Source: Hyphomicrobiales bacterium (GTDB lineage Bacteria; Pseudomonadota; Alphaproteobacteria; Rhizobiales; JAUVMS01). Taken from it: a DNA stretch of 12,761 nt. Location of the stretch: assembly GCA_030600135.1 (NCBI GenBank), contig JAUVMS010000040.1:1-12761 (forward strand). Direction: 5' to 3'. The translations under genes and the position numbers were made by a program. The notes below the pieces were generated by a model. The model was not told the DNA's origin. It did not search any database and saw only the letters and a program-made list of their open reading frames with translations. Below, in pieces: positions 1 to 6,080 of this stretch; position 1 is the first letter of the stretch; every line of letters starts with the position of its first letter.

Positions 1-147
1 AGCGCGCTACGTTTTGAGCTGGCCGGAATGTCCAGGTCCACCCCGCCGGGCTTTCTGCGGTTCGTCTGCTCGGCGCAAATCCTTCTCGGCTGGGCCATGA
101 GCCTCCTTCTCGTCGCCGTGCTCTCGGGCGCGATGAAGCGAGAGTGA
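1..147 (+). CDS. C-terminal end of a membrane protein (5' truncated by window edge)
   Basis: Frame 1 is open from the first base to the TGA at 145-147 and gives the last 48 residues of a protein that begins outside the window. The piece ends with a hydrophobic stretch of roughly 18 residues (ILLGWAMSLLLVAVLSGAM) followed by KRE and the stop. This is what a last transmembrane helix with a short positively charged tail looks like. No catalytic motif is visible and I do not recognise the family. It is followed by 169 bases without a gene before the dioxygenase, so it is probably a separate unit. That the frame is coding is inferred from the hydrophobic pattern and the open frame only; chance cannot be excluded for so short a piece. 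Confidence 0.45.
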   Translation, partial: SALRFELAGMSRSTPPGFLRFVCSAQILLGWAMSLLLVAVLSGAMKRE

Positions 148-170
148 CCCTGGGATGCCGTGGCCTCTCG

Positions 171-183
171 GAACAATTGGCCG
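171..183. repeat. 13-base direct repeat, copy 1 (upstream of the dioxygenase)
   Basis: GAACAATTGGCCG occurs here and again, identical, at 1384-1396. Copy 1 lies about 135-145 bases upstream of the dioxygenase start and copy 2 about 50-65 bases upstream of the binding-protein start. The core CAATTG is palindromic. A shared regulator site is possible; the function is inference. Confidence 0.35.
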
Positions 184-303
184 AATAGCGGATTTCGCCA
201 GTCAGCCGGCACACTCGTCATTTCCTCGAGCCACAGCTCGCGCGTAGGATGGCAGGCAGTCTGCACCAAATCGGCCGAGGGCCCACGTGCAGCGGTCCTG
301 ACC

Positions 304-312
304 AAAGGAGGT
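304..312 (+). promoter_or_regulatory. Strong Shine-Dalgarno of the dioxygenase
   Basis: AAAGGAGGT is a near-complete match to the anti-Shine-Dalgarno end of 16S rRNA, with 4 bases between it and the ATG at 317. It fixes the start of the dioxygenase and suggests efficient translation. It is the best ribosome binding site in the window. Confidence 0.8.
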
Positions 313-316
313 CCCC

Positions 317-1183
317 ATGCGAGGGTTCACTGAAGAAACGGCGACGGAAATCGTGCTCGCCCGCCTGTCTGAATGCAACGACGACAGGCTTAGGCAGGTC
401 ATGACCAGCATTATCCGCCACCTCCACACCGTCGTCCGCGAGGTCGAACCCAGCGAGGAGGAGTGGTTGGACGCCATTCAGTTTCTCACCGCCACCGGCC
501 AGATGTGTGACGACAAACGCCAGGAGTGGATTCTGTTGTCAGACACACTTGGCGTTTCGATGCTCGTGGACGCCATCACCAATCGCAAGCCCGTTGGTGC
601 AACCGAATCGACCGTCCTGGGCCCCTTTCACGTCGAAGGTGCGCCTGATCTTCCTCACGGCGCGAACATTTCAGTGGAGGGCAAGGGCGAACCGCTGGTG
701 GTGAGCGGCCGGGTCCTGGGCCCGGACGAAAAACCCCTCGAAGGAGCCGAACTGGATGTTTGGCAGGCCAATCCGGAAGGGTATTATGATGTGCAGCAGC
801 CGGACGTGCAGCCGGCTATGAACCTCCGCGGTCGGTTCCGCACGCGCGCCAACGGGAAATTCCAATTCCGCTCGGTCAAGCCGTGCTCCTACCCGATCCC
901 GACCGATGGGCCCGTGGGCCGCCTCCTATCGGCCTTGGGCCGACATCCCCACCGCCCTGCGCACATCCATTTCATCGTCTCAGCCGAGGGCTTCCAACCC
1001 GTGACCACGCATTTGTTCGTGGCAGGTGATCCATACCTTGAGTCGGATGCCGTTTTCGGTGTGAAGAAGTCGCTGATTGTGCCGTTCGAGCTGGAAACCA
1101 GTGACGAGCGCGCGACTTTGCTCGGCGTAACGGCGCCCTTCTATTCGGCGACCTATGATTTCAAACTAAGCGAAGCAGACTAG
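317..1183 (+). CDS. Intradiol ring-cleavage dioxygenase, hydroxyquinol 1,2-dioxygenase-like
   Basis: This is a 288-residue cytoplasmic non-haem Fe(III) enzyme that would open a catechol-type ring between the two hydroxyls. For hydroxyquinol the product is maleylacetate. Residues about 1-100 form the helical N-terminal dimerisation domain (VLGPFHVEG at 100-108), and about 120-280 the catalytic beta-sandwich. The likely iron ligands are all present: Y157 (GYYDVQ), Y192 (SYPIPTDGPVG), H216 and H218 (RPAHIHF). The GYYDVQ and VLGPF wording fits the hydroxyquinol branch better than CatA or PcaGH; length also fits this branch. Chlorocatechol or plain catechol as substrate is possible. The start is fixed by AAGGAGGT just upstream. 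It sits 264 bases ahead of a HAAT-family uptake cluster, which suggests an imported aromatic feeds it. No maleylacetate reductase and no regulator lie nearby in the window. Family is near certain; substrate is moderate. Confidence 0.92.
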   Translation: MRGFTEETATEIVLARLSECNDDRLRQVMTSIIRHLHTVVREVEPSEEEWLDAIQFLTATGQMCDDKRQEWILLSDTLGVSMLVDAITNRKPVGATESTVLGPFHVEGAPDLPHGANISVEGKGEPLVVSGRVLGPDEKPLEGAELDVWQANPEGYYDVQQPDVQPAMNLRGRFRTRANGKFQFRSVKPCSYPIPTDGPVGRLLSALGRHPHRPAHIHFIVSAEGFQPVTTHLFVAGDPYLESDAVFGVKKSLIVPFELETSDERATLLGVTAPFYSATYDFKLSEAD

Positions 1184-1221
1184 GCGCGAGTTTCTAACCG
1201 CCACAAGGTTTGGCATCGCTT

Positions 1222-1233
1222 CGGGCCGGCCCG
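1222..1233. repeat. 12-base perfect palindrome downstream of the dioxygenase
   Basis: CGGGCCGGCCCG is self-complementary and begins 38 bases after the dioxygenase stop. As RNA it could fold as a 4-bp GC stem with a CCGG loop, but no U tract follows, so it is not a convincing intrinsic terminator. It may be a chance feature of GC-rich DNA. Confidence 0.25.
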
Positions 1234-1310
1234 CCGGGTCGTCGAACCGCTCAACACAACAAATGGGGCGCAAAGAACTCGGCAATACTTGCAAGAATGA
1301 GCAACGCCAT

Positions 1311-1330
1311 TGTGCGTACCGTTGCGCACA
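1311..1330. promoter_or_regulatory. Candidate operator: 6-8-6 inverted repeat upstream of the binding-protein gene
   Basis: TGTGCG at 1311-1316 and CGCACA at 1325-1330 are perfect inverted arms around an 8-base spacer, with one more matching pair inside (A1318/T1323). The centre is about 127 bases upstream of the ATG at 1448. A 20-base dyad of this shape in a 264-base gap ahead of a long transport cluster is typical of a dimeric regulator site such as GntR, LysR or TetR type. No regulator gene is in the window, so the protein is unknown. I could not place a convincing -35/-10 pair next to it. Confidence 0.45.
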
Positions 1331-1383
1331 GGTAAAGTTGGCAAGGGCGACAATCCTGCGGCCGTTTTGCAGGAAACAAAAAA

Positions 1384-1396
1384 GAACAATTGGCCG
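1384..1396. repeat. 13-base direct repeat, copy 2 (upstream of the binding-protein gene)
   Basis: Identical to 171-183 (GAACAATTGGCCG). It is followed at once by a 5-bp hairpin CCGCC-AAA-GGCGG at 1397-1409, in what is probably the leader of the transport mRNA. TTGGCC inside the repeat could serve as a weak -35, but only a poor -10 (CATAGC, 1413-1418) follows. Confidence 0.35.
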
Positions 1397-1447
1397 CCGC
1401 CAAAGGCGGTTCCATAGCGCCTGAACGAGCACAAGGAAGGAACGCTT

Positions 1448-2653
1448 ATGAAACTTTCAAAGTTATTGCTTACGACGGCTGCCGCCGCGCTGGCAGTCAC
1501 TGGAGTTTCGGTTTCGGCATTTTCCGCCGACAGAGAGGTCAAGATCGCGGGGTTCGGGGCAAAATCCGGCGTTGTTCGCTCATTTGGTGTGAATACGGAA
1601 GCGGTGATGAAAGCCGCGGTCAAACACATCAACGACAAAGGTGGGATCAAGCTCGGCGACGGCACGATGGGCAAGCTAACAGCGAGCTTTGATGACGATC
1701 GCTGCAACGCTGAAGAAGGTATCTCCGTTTTGCGGCGCATCGCCAGCACGGACGCCGTGGTGGCCGTTGGGCCGACCTGTTCGAATGTGGCCGAACCACT
1801 GTTCGGAATTCTTCAGAAAAAGGTGGATGACGCCAGCGACTCCGGCCTGCAAATGCCGATTTTCACGGATACCGCGATCAAGGGCGGTCTGGCCAAGATC
1901 TCTCAATGGGCGTTCCGCAACGTGCCCAACGAGACCGTGATGTATCAGACCATGTTCAAGTGGCTGATGGGTAAGCATCCCGGGATCAAAACCATTTATG
2001 GCGGCGTTGAAGAGGATTTCGCGCATTCCCGCTTTACTTGGTACAAGGTTATGAAGGTGCGCTCAGCCGAAGCAGGCTATGACGTCAAGGGCGAGTCGAA
2101 GTGGCTCCTAAACGATACCAACTTCACCACCCAGGTTCGGGAGATGAAAAAGGCCAAGCCCGACGCAATCGCAATTTCCGCACACCCGTTCACGACCTGC
2201 GGCGTGCTGAAGGAAATGCAGCGCCAACGGGTTAAGCCGAAGCTGTTGATTGGCTTGACCAGCTCATCGAGCCTTGAGACGCTGAACGGCTGTGCCAAGC
2301 AGGCGGAAGGCATTATCATTCCGACCAGTTTCGCACCGGTTACCGATGATGCCCGGGCAGCAGCGGCAGCAACCGCGGAGATGGGCGGAAGTGCCGATCT
2401 TCATAGCGCCGCGGCGTGGGAAATCGTTTTGATCCTGGCCGACGTCATGGAGAAACAAGGCATCATGGCAAAGCCCGACACCTTGCAAGCGGATCGCCGC
2501 AAAATTCGTGACGGCCTAGCATCGCTCAAATCGACCGCGGGATTGCTTGGCAAGATCAAACGTACCGAGGAGGGCGAGGCGACCAAACCCTATCTCTACG
2601 TGCACGCCAAAACGGGCGAATGGGCTGTCCTGCACGACCCCTCGCAACAATAA
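1448..2653 (+). CDS. Periplasmic substrate-binding protein, HAAT/LivK-like (Peripla_BP_6)
   Basis: This 401-residue protein is the extracytoplasmic receptor of an ABC importer. It has a classical signal peptide: MKLSK, then an Ala/Val/Leu-rich core, with cleavage likely after AFSA at residue 27. The mature part begins with a strand and VKIAGFGAKSG, followed by AVKHINDKGG, typical of type I periplasmic binding proteins of the branched-chain amino acid family. VVAVGPTCSNVAEPLFGIL and FRNVPNET are the conserved lobe-1 segments. The length is normal. AAGGAAGG at 1433-1440 with a 7-base spacer supports the start. It is the only HAAT-type binding protein in the window yet precedes two permease/ATPase sets. 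Its neighbour is a ring-cleavage dioxygenase, and many proteins of this family in aromatic degraders bind benzoates or phenylpropanoids, so an aromatic ligand is the best guess; an amino acid or amide is also possible. Confidence 0.9.
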   Translation: MKLSKLLLTTAAAALAVTGVSVSAFSADREVKIAGFGAKSGVVRSFGVNTEAVMKAAVKHINDKGGIKLGDGTMGKLTASFDDDRCNAEEGISVLRRIASTDAVVAVGPTCSNVAEPLFGILQKKVDDASDSGLQMPIFTDTAIKGGLAKISQWAFRNVPNETVMYQTMFKWLMGKHPGIKTIYGGVEEDFAHSRFTWYKVMKVRSAEAGYDVKGESKWLLNDTNFTTQVREMKKAKPDAIAISAHPFTTCGVLKEMQRQRVKPKLLIGLTSSSSLETLNGCAKQAEGIIIPTSFAPVTDDARAAAAATAEMGGSADLHSAAAWEIVLILADVMEKQGIMAKPDTLQADRRKIRDGLASLKSTAGLLGKIKRTEEGEATKPYLYVHAKTGEWAVLHDPSQQ

Positions 2654-2664
2654 CCAAAAGGCAT

Positions 2665-2697
2665 TGTGGCGAACCTGCCTGACGTCGGTTCGCCACA
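2665..2697 (+). other. 11-bp perfect hairpin between binding-protein and permease genes
   Basis: TGTGGCGAACC at 2665-2675 and GGTTCGCCACA at 2687-2697 are perfect inverted complements around an 11-base loop. The element starts 11 bases after the binding-protein stop (2653) and ends 34 bases before the permease start chosen at 2732. No U run follows, so it is not a standard Rho-independent terminator. Hairpins in this place in binding-protein operons (for example between malE and malF) protect the upstream message from 3' exonucleases and so give an excess of binding protein over permease. That role here is inference. Its presence also argues that 2666-2731 is not translated. Confidence 0.7.
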
Positions 2698-2731
2698 CCA
2701 TTCGACGCGACAGGTGTGGAAAGGTCGGGGC

Positions 2732-3616
2732 GTGGATCTTGTCGACTTCGTCCAGTCAATCACTGACGGCTTATTGTTTGGCGCCACCTATGCGCTGATC
2801 GGCATCGGCTTTACGATGATCTTTGGCGTGATGCACAAGATCAATCTGGCCTATGCGGCCACGTCCATTGCCGGTGCCTATGTGAGTTGGGCAGTCGGGA
2901 CGTTGCTGCCGCTTCCCGCACTAGTGACGTTCGTCGTGGCCGCAATTGGTGGCGGCATAGTTGGTTACTTGGTCTACCTGTGTTGCTTCAAGTTTATTCC
3001 GGTGACCTCGCCGCTTGCGACCCTTCTCGGCACCGTCGGCATGCTCATTCTCATCGACGAGATTATCGTCCATGAAACCAACGGCATGCCGCAGCCTTAC
3101 CCGGCGCTGTTTGACGACGTTTATTTCGAAATTGGTGAGTTTTATGGCATTCGCGGGGACTTGCTTTTCATCTTCTTTCTGTCGCTAATCGCGACCGCCA
3201 TCTTGCTCTACATTCTCTATCGAACCAAGCTCGGCATCGCCACACGCGCGGTCGCGCAGCAGCCGGTCGCCGCCCAGCTTTGCGGCATTTCAATCGAGCG
3301 CACCAATGCTTCGACATTCGTTATTACGGGCCTGCTCGGAGGGCTCGCAGGCGCCATGATCGGCGCTTCGGTCGGCGTATTGTCACCGCTGCTCACGTTG
3401 CCCATTACGATCAAAGGTCTGATCGTCACCGTAATCGGTGGTCTGGGCAGCATCCCTGGTGCCATCATTGCCGGGTTGCTGGTCGGCGCATTCGAGAATT
3501 TTTTCCAGGCGCTGCGCGGTGTCACCGAGCGCGACATGTACGTCATGCTGCTCTTGTTTGCGTTTCTGACATTCCGGCCCGGCGGCATTTTTTCCAAGAC
3601 CACCAGCCGTGATTAG
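2732..3616 (+). CDS. LivH-type ABC permease, module 1
   Basis: This is an inner-membrane permease of the branched-chain amino acid family (BPD_transp_2), about 294 residues and mostly hydrophobic helices. The N-terminal DGLLFGATYALIGIGFTMIFGVM segment, the mid-protein LGIATRAVAQQPVAAQLCGI and the GGLGSIPGAIIAGLLVGAFEN loop are hallmarks of LivH; the last two cover the cytoplasmic loop that contacts the ATPases. FRPGGIF near the C-terminus is also typical. I chose the GTG at 2732, with GGAAAGG at 2718-2724 before it. It gives VDLVDFVQSITDG, which lines up with MVDFVQNTLDG of the second LivH at 6081. A GTG at 2666 is in frame and would add 22 polar residues encoded across a perfect hairpin, so I reject it. 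LivM of the same module follows after 8 bases. Confidence 0.9.
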   Translation: MDLVDFVQSITDGLLFGATYALIGIGFTMIFGVMHKINLAYAATSIAGAYVSWAVGTLLPLPALVTFVVAAIGGGIVGYLVYLCCFKFIPVTSPLATLLGTVGMLILIDEIIVHETNGMPQPYPALFDDVYFEIGEFYGIRGDLLFIFFLSLIATAILLYILYRTKLGIATRAVAQQPVAAQLCGISIERTNASTFVITGLLGGLAGAMIGASVGVLSPLLTLPITIKGLIVTVIGGLGSIPGAIIAGLLVGAFENFFQALRGVTERDMYVMLLLFAFLTFRPGGIFSKTTSRD

Positions 3617-3624
3617 GTAAGCCA

Positions 3625-4536
3625 ATGGATTTTTATTACGGGCTCCTGCAAATCATCGGCATGCACACCATTTTGGGGTTATCCGCCTATATCGTGCTGC
3701 TAACCGGCCAGGTGACCCTTGCTCAGGCCGGTTTCTTTGCCATCGGCGCCTATATCGCGGGGATGTTGACCGTTCTGGCAGGATGGCATTTGGTGCCGTC
3801 AATGTTGGTCGCGGCCGTCGTTTCCGGAACCGTTGCCTGCTTGGTTGGATTTCCGGCCCTGCGCATCAAGGGCCTGATGCTGGTGGTCGCAACCATGGCA
3901 TTCGGTGAGGCCGTGCGGTTGTTTTGGTTCAATTTCGACTATCAGCGCAGCAAGGGCGAAGCTCTCGTCGGCCCGCTCGGCGGCGAGGGCTTCAAGCAAA
4001 TCCGCTATTTTCCCGAGAACGGCTGGACCACCGGAGAAGTGGCCACGTTTGTTTGGATTTGGGTTGCGCTCATCATGGCCGCACTGTGGTGGATCGACCG
4101 CTCGCGGGCGGGCGCGGTTCTGCGCGCCGTGGGAGAAGACGAACTCGCCGCGCAAAGCGTCGGCATCAACCTGACAGCCGTCAAGGTGACCGCGTTTGCC
4201 GTCGGTGGCTTCATTGCCGGTATCGGCGGCGCCATCTATGCCCACTACACGACCCACATTGAGCATAGCAACTTCGGTGTCATTCTGGCGACGTTCGCCA
4301 TCGCCTATCCGATCCTCGGCGGCCTGACCAACGTTGTCGGCACGTTGCTGGCCGTGATCTTCATCCAAGGCTTCCTGGTCGAAGGTCTGCGGTTCCTCGG
4401 CGATTGGCGCAACCTGCTCTTCGGCGCCTTGATCGTTCTGGCGATGAATGTCCGCCCGCGTGGACTGATTGACGAGCGCGCAATGCTCTTTTTGCGACGG
4501 ATGTTTGGTTTGGCAAAGAGAGGCACCAATGCTTGA
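3625..4536 (+). CDS. LivM-type ABC permease, module 1
   Basis: This 303-residue inner-membrane permease is the usual partner of LivH. ILGLSAYIVLLTGQVTLAQAGFFAIGAYIAG near the N-terminus is the LivM signature. VLRAVGEDELAAQSVGIN and the following FAVGGFIAGIGGAIYAHY form the ATPase-contacting loop and next helix. MNVRPRGLIDER closes the protein. Residues about 115-130 hold VGPLGGEGFKQIRYFPEN, a periplasm-side loop that recurs almost unchanged in the second LivM (VGPNGSEGFRGIRYIFEN). This shows that both modules belong to the same subfamily. AGGTAA at 3615-3620 precedes the ATG. The last 8 bases overlap the LivG start, consistent with translational coupling. Confidence 0.9.
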   Translation: MDFYYGLLQIIGMHTILGLSAYIVLLTGQVTLAQAGFFAIGAYIAGMLTVLAGWHLVPSMLVAAVVSGTVACLVGFPALRIKGLMLVVATMAFGEAVRLFWFNFDYQRSKGEALVGPLGGEGFKQIRYFPENGWTTGEVATFVWIWVALIMAALWWIDRSRAGAVLRAVGEDELAAQSVGINLTAVKVTAFAVGGFIAGIGGAIYAHYTTHIEHSNFGVILATFAIAYPILGGLTNVVGTLLAVIFIQGFLVEGLRFLGDWRNLLFGALIVLAMNVRPRGLIDERAMLFLRRMFGLAKRGTNA

Positions 4537-5281
4537 GCTGCAGGCGCTTTCCAAACATTTCGGTGGCGTTCACGCCGTCGATGATCTGTCACTGACGGTC
4601 AATCGGGGCGAGATATTTGGTCTCATCGGCCCCAACGGCTCAGGCAAAAGTACCACCGTAAATCTTATTTGCGGCGTCTTGCCCGTCACCGCCGGTACCA
4701 TCAGCTTTGAAGGTCACGATATCACCTCGGCGCAGCCCCATCGCGCCGTTGCCGCCGGCCTCGCACGTACTTTTCAAAATATTCGTCTGTTCTCCCACCT
4801 GACCGTTTGGCAAAATCTCTGGGTGGCGCAAGGCCGCACAGACGGCCACGAGTCTTCGCGTTTCGTCAAGCGCTGGCTGGCTGGAGATTCGACCGCACGG
4901 CGCTCCGTTTCGGACCTCATCGCTTTTGCCGGTCTCAGTGACCGGGGCGATGAATATGCCGGGAACCTCGCTTTTGGAGAACAGCGCCGTCTCGAGCTTG
5001 CCCGCGCGCTGGCCACCGGACCGAAATTGCTGTTGCTCGATGAGCCCGCCGCCGGCATGAACCTGGAGGAAGTCAGGGAGCTCGACGAGCGGCTACGCCA
5101 ACTTGTGGAGCGTGGCATCACGATCCTTCTCGTTGAACATGTCATGGAGCTGGTGATGGGGGTGACGGACCGCATCGCCGTGCTGAATTTTGGACGCAAA
5201 ATTGCCGAAGGTACGCCAGCGGAGATCCAGAACGACGAGGCGGTACAGGAAGCCTATCTCGGCAGTTCAAACAAGGCCTAG
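4529..5281 (+). CDS. LivG-type ABC ATPase, module 1
   Basis: This 250-residue cytoplasmic ATPase powers the LivH/LivM pair. Walker A is GPNGSGKST at 34-42, with the Q-loop in TFQNIRLF near residue 83. The signature is LAFGEQRRLE at 147-156 (a LivG-style variant of LSGGQ), Walker B is LLLLDEPAAGM at 167-177, and the switch histidine is H204 in LVEHVM. The insert between the Q-loop and the signature is the usual LivG length. The start is the ATG at 4529, overlapping the LivM stop by 8 bases, with GAGAGG at 4518-4523 in front. A longer in-frame start at 4469 would add 20 residues from inside LivM and has no family support. All catalytic residues are present, so it should be active. Confidence 0.9.
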   Translation: MLELQALSKHFGGVHAVDDLSLTVNRGEIFGLIGPNGSGKSTTVNLICGVLPVTAGTISFEGHDITSAQPHRAVAAGLARTFQNIRLFSHLTVWQNLWVAQGRTDGHESSRFVKRWLAGDSTARRSVSDLIAFAGLSDRGDEYAGNLAFGEQRRLELARALATGPKLLLLDEPAAGMNLEEVRELDERLRQLVERGITILLVEHVMELVMGVTDRIAVLNFGRKIAEGTPAEIQNDEAVQEAYLGSSNKA

Positions 5282-5282
5282 C

Positions 5283-5305
5283 CCGCATCTCCCGCCAGCA
5301 TGCGG
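5283..5305 (+). other. Hairpin in the LivG-LivF gap of module 1
   Basis: CCGCAT at 5283-5288 and ATGCGG at 5300-5305 pair around an 11-base loop; the stem extends by two pairs if one C is bulged. It fills most of the 44-base gap before the TTG start of LivF. There is no U run. It may modulate relative expression or be incidental. Confidence 0.3.
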
Positions 5306-5325
5306 CCTAGAGGGAACAACCGGTT

Positions 5326-6036
5326 TTGCTTGAGGTCAACGACATCGTAACGGCATACGGCAAAATCGAGGCCCTCAAGGGCGTCGATCTCGCGGTTTCG
5401 CAAGGACAGGTGACGTGTTTGCTGGGCCCGAATGGCGCCGGCAAGACGACGCTCATGATGACAATTGCCGGTATCCTGAGGCCCAAACGCGGATCAATCC
5501 GTTTCAACGGCCAAGACATCGCCGGCAAACCAGCGCGCATGATCGTGGAGCAAGGGATAGTCCTGGTACCCGAGAACCGGTTGGTGTTCCGGGATATGAC
5601 GGTTGAAGAAAATCTCATGGCCGGTGCATTCTCGCGCTCCGACGGCAAGACCGTGCAAAGCGATCTCGAGGCGATGTACGAACGCTTTCCCCACCTCCAA
5701 GAGCGCAGCACCCAGTATGCCGGAACGCTGTCGGGCGGCGAGCAGCAGATGTTGGCGATTTCACGTGCCTTGATGGCCCGACCCAGGTTGTTGTTGATGG
5801 ATGAACCTTCGCTCGGCCTGGCTCCGTTGATCGTTGAAGATATTTTCCGGATTATTCGTGAACTCAACGACGAAGGCATGACCGTTTTTGTCGTGGAGCA
5901 AAATGCCCGCATGGCCTTGCAAGTTGCCGATCACTTTTATCTTATTGAGCAGGGCAAGGTGGTCTTTGACGGCACACCGGGAGAGATGGAGGAAGACGAG
6001 GTAATCAAGCGGGCCTATCTTGGTAAGAAAATTTGA
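5326..6036 (+). CDS. LivF-type ABC ATPase, module 1 (TTG start)
   Basis: This 236-residue cytoplasmic ATPase is the second nucleotide-binding subunit of module 1. Walker A is GPNGAGKTT at 34-42. The VPENRLVFRDMTVEENL segment after the Q-loop region is typical of LivF. The signature is LSGGEQQ at 135-141 and Walker B is LLLMDEPSLGLAP at 155-167. The switch histidine is replaced by Q192 (VVEQN), as usual in LivF. An in-frame TAG at 5308-5310 and the lack of any ATG or GTG before the conserved LEVNDIVTAYG force the TTG at 5326 as start. AGAGGGAA at 5309-5316 is the likely ribosome binding site, about 9-11 bases away. A TTG start, a wide spacer and a preceding hairpin suggest weaker translation than LivG. 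Confidence 0.88.
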   Translation: MLEVNDIVTAYGKIEALKGVDLAVSQGQVTCLLGPNGAGKTTLMMTIAGILRPKRGSIRFNGQDIAGKPARMIVEQGIVLVPENRLVFRDMTVEENLMAGAFSRSDGKTVQSDLEAMYERFPHLQERSTQYAGTLSGGEQQMLAISRALMARPRLLLMDEPSLGLAPLIVEDIFRIIRELNDEGMTVFVVEQNARMALQVADHFYLIEQGKVVFDGTPGEMEEDEVIKRAYLGKKI

Positions 6037-6046
6037 GCTAGCGCCG

Positions 6047-6066
6047 CGGGTTGTGCCCGTCTTTAT
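6047..6066 (+). terminator. Weak terminator-like hairpin between the two transporter modules
   Basis: CGGG (6047-6050), a 5-base loop and CCCG (6056-6059) are followed by TCTTTAT. The stem is only 4 GC pairs plus one G-U and the U tract is short. At most it would give partial termination between module 1 and module 2. It is the only terminator-like element with a T-rich tail that I could see in the cluster. Confidence 0.25.
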
Positions 6067-6080
6067 GATCGGTCAGATTG

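Noticed and set aside
202..477. Open frame on the - strand upstream of the dioxygenase
   Set aside because: It overlaps the dioxygenase N-terminus and its strong ribosome binding site; no domain and no good start signal.
1338..1354. Sigma-54 or sigma-70 promoter starting at TTGGCA
   Set aside because: No GC at the -12 position for sigma-54, and no acceptable -10 at 16-18 bases for sigma-70.
1180..1749. Open frame on the - strand (189 codons) across the dioxygenase-transporter gap
   Set aside because: More than half is antisense to the binding-protein gene, the composition is Ser/Thr-rich without motifs, and the gap carries regulatory-looking elements for the + strand.
2666..2731. N-terminal extension of the first LivH from a GTG at 2666
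   Set aside because: It adds 22 polar residues not seen in the second LivH, has a ribosome binding site only 4 bases away, and runs through a perfect 11-bp hairpin.
3799..4554. Long open frame on the - strand (251 codons)
   Set aside because: It lies wholly over LivM and the LivG start, has a low-complexity polar composition, and mirrors a similar antisense frame over the second LivM. It is a codon-bias shadow.
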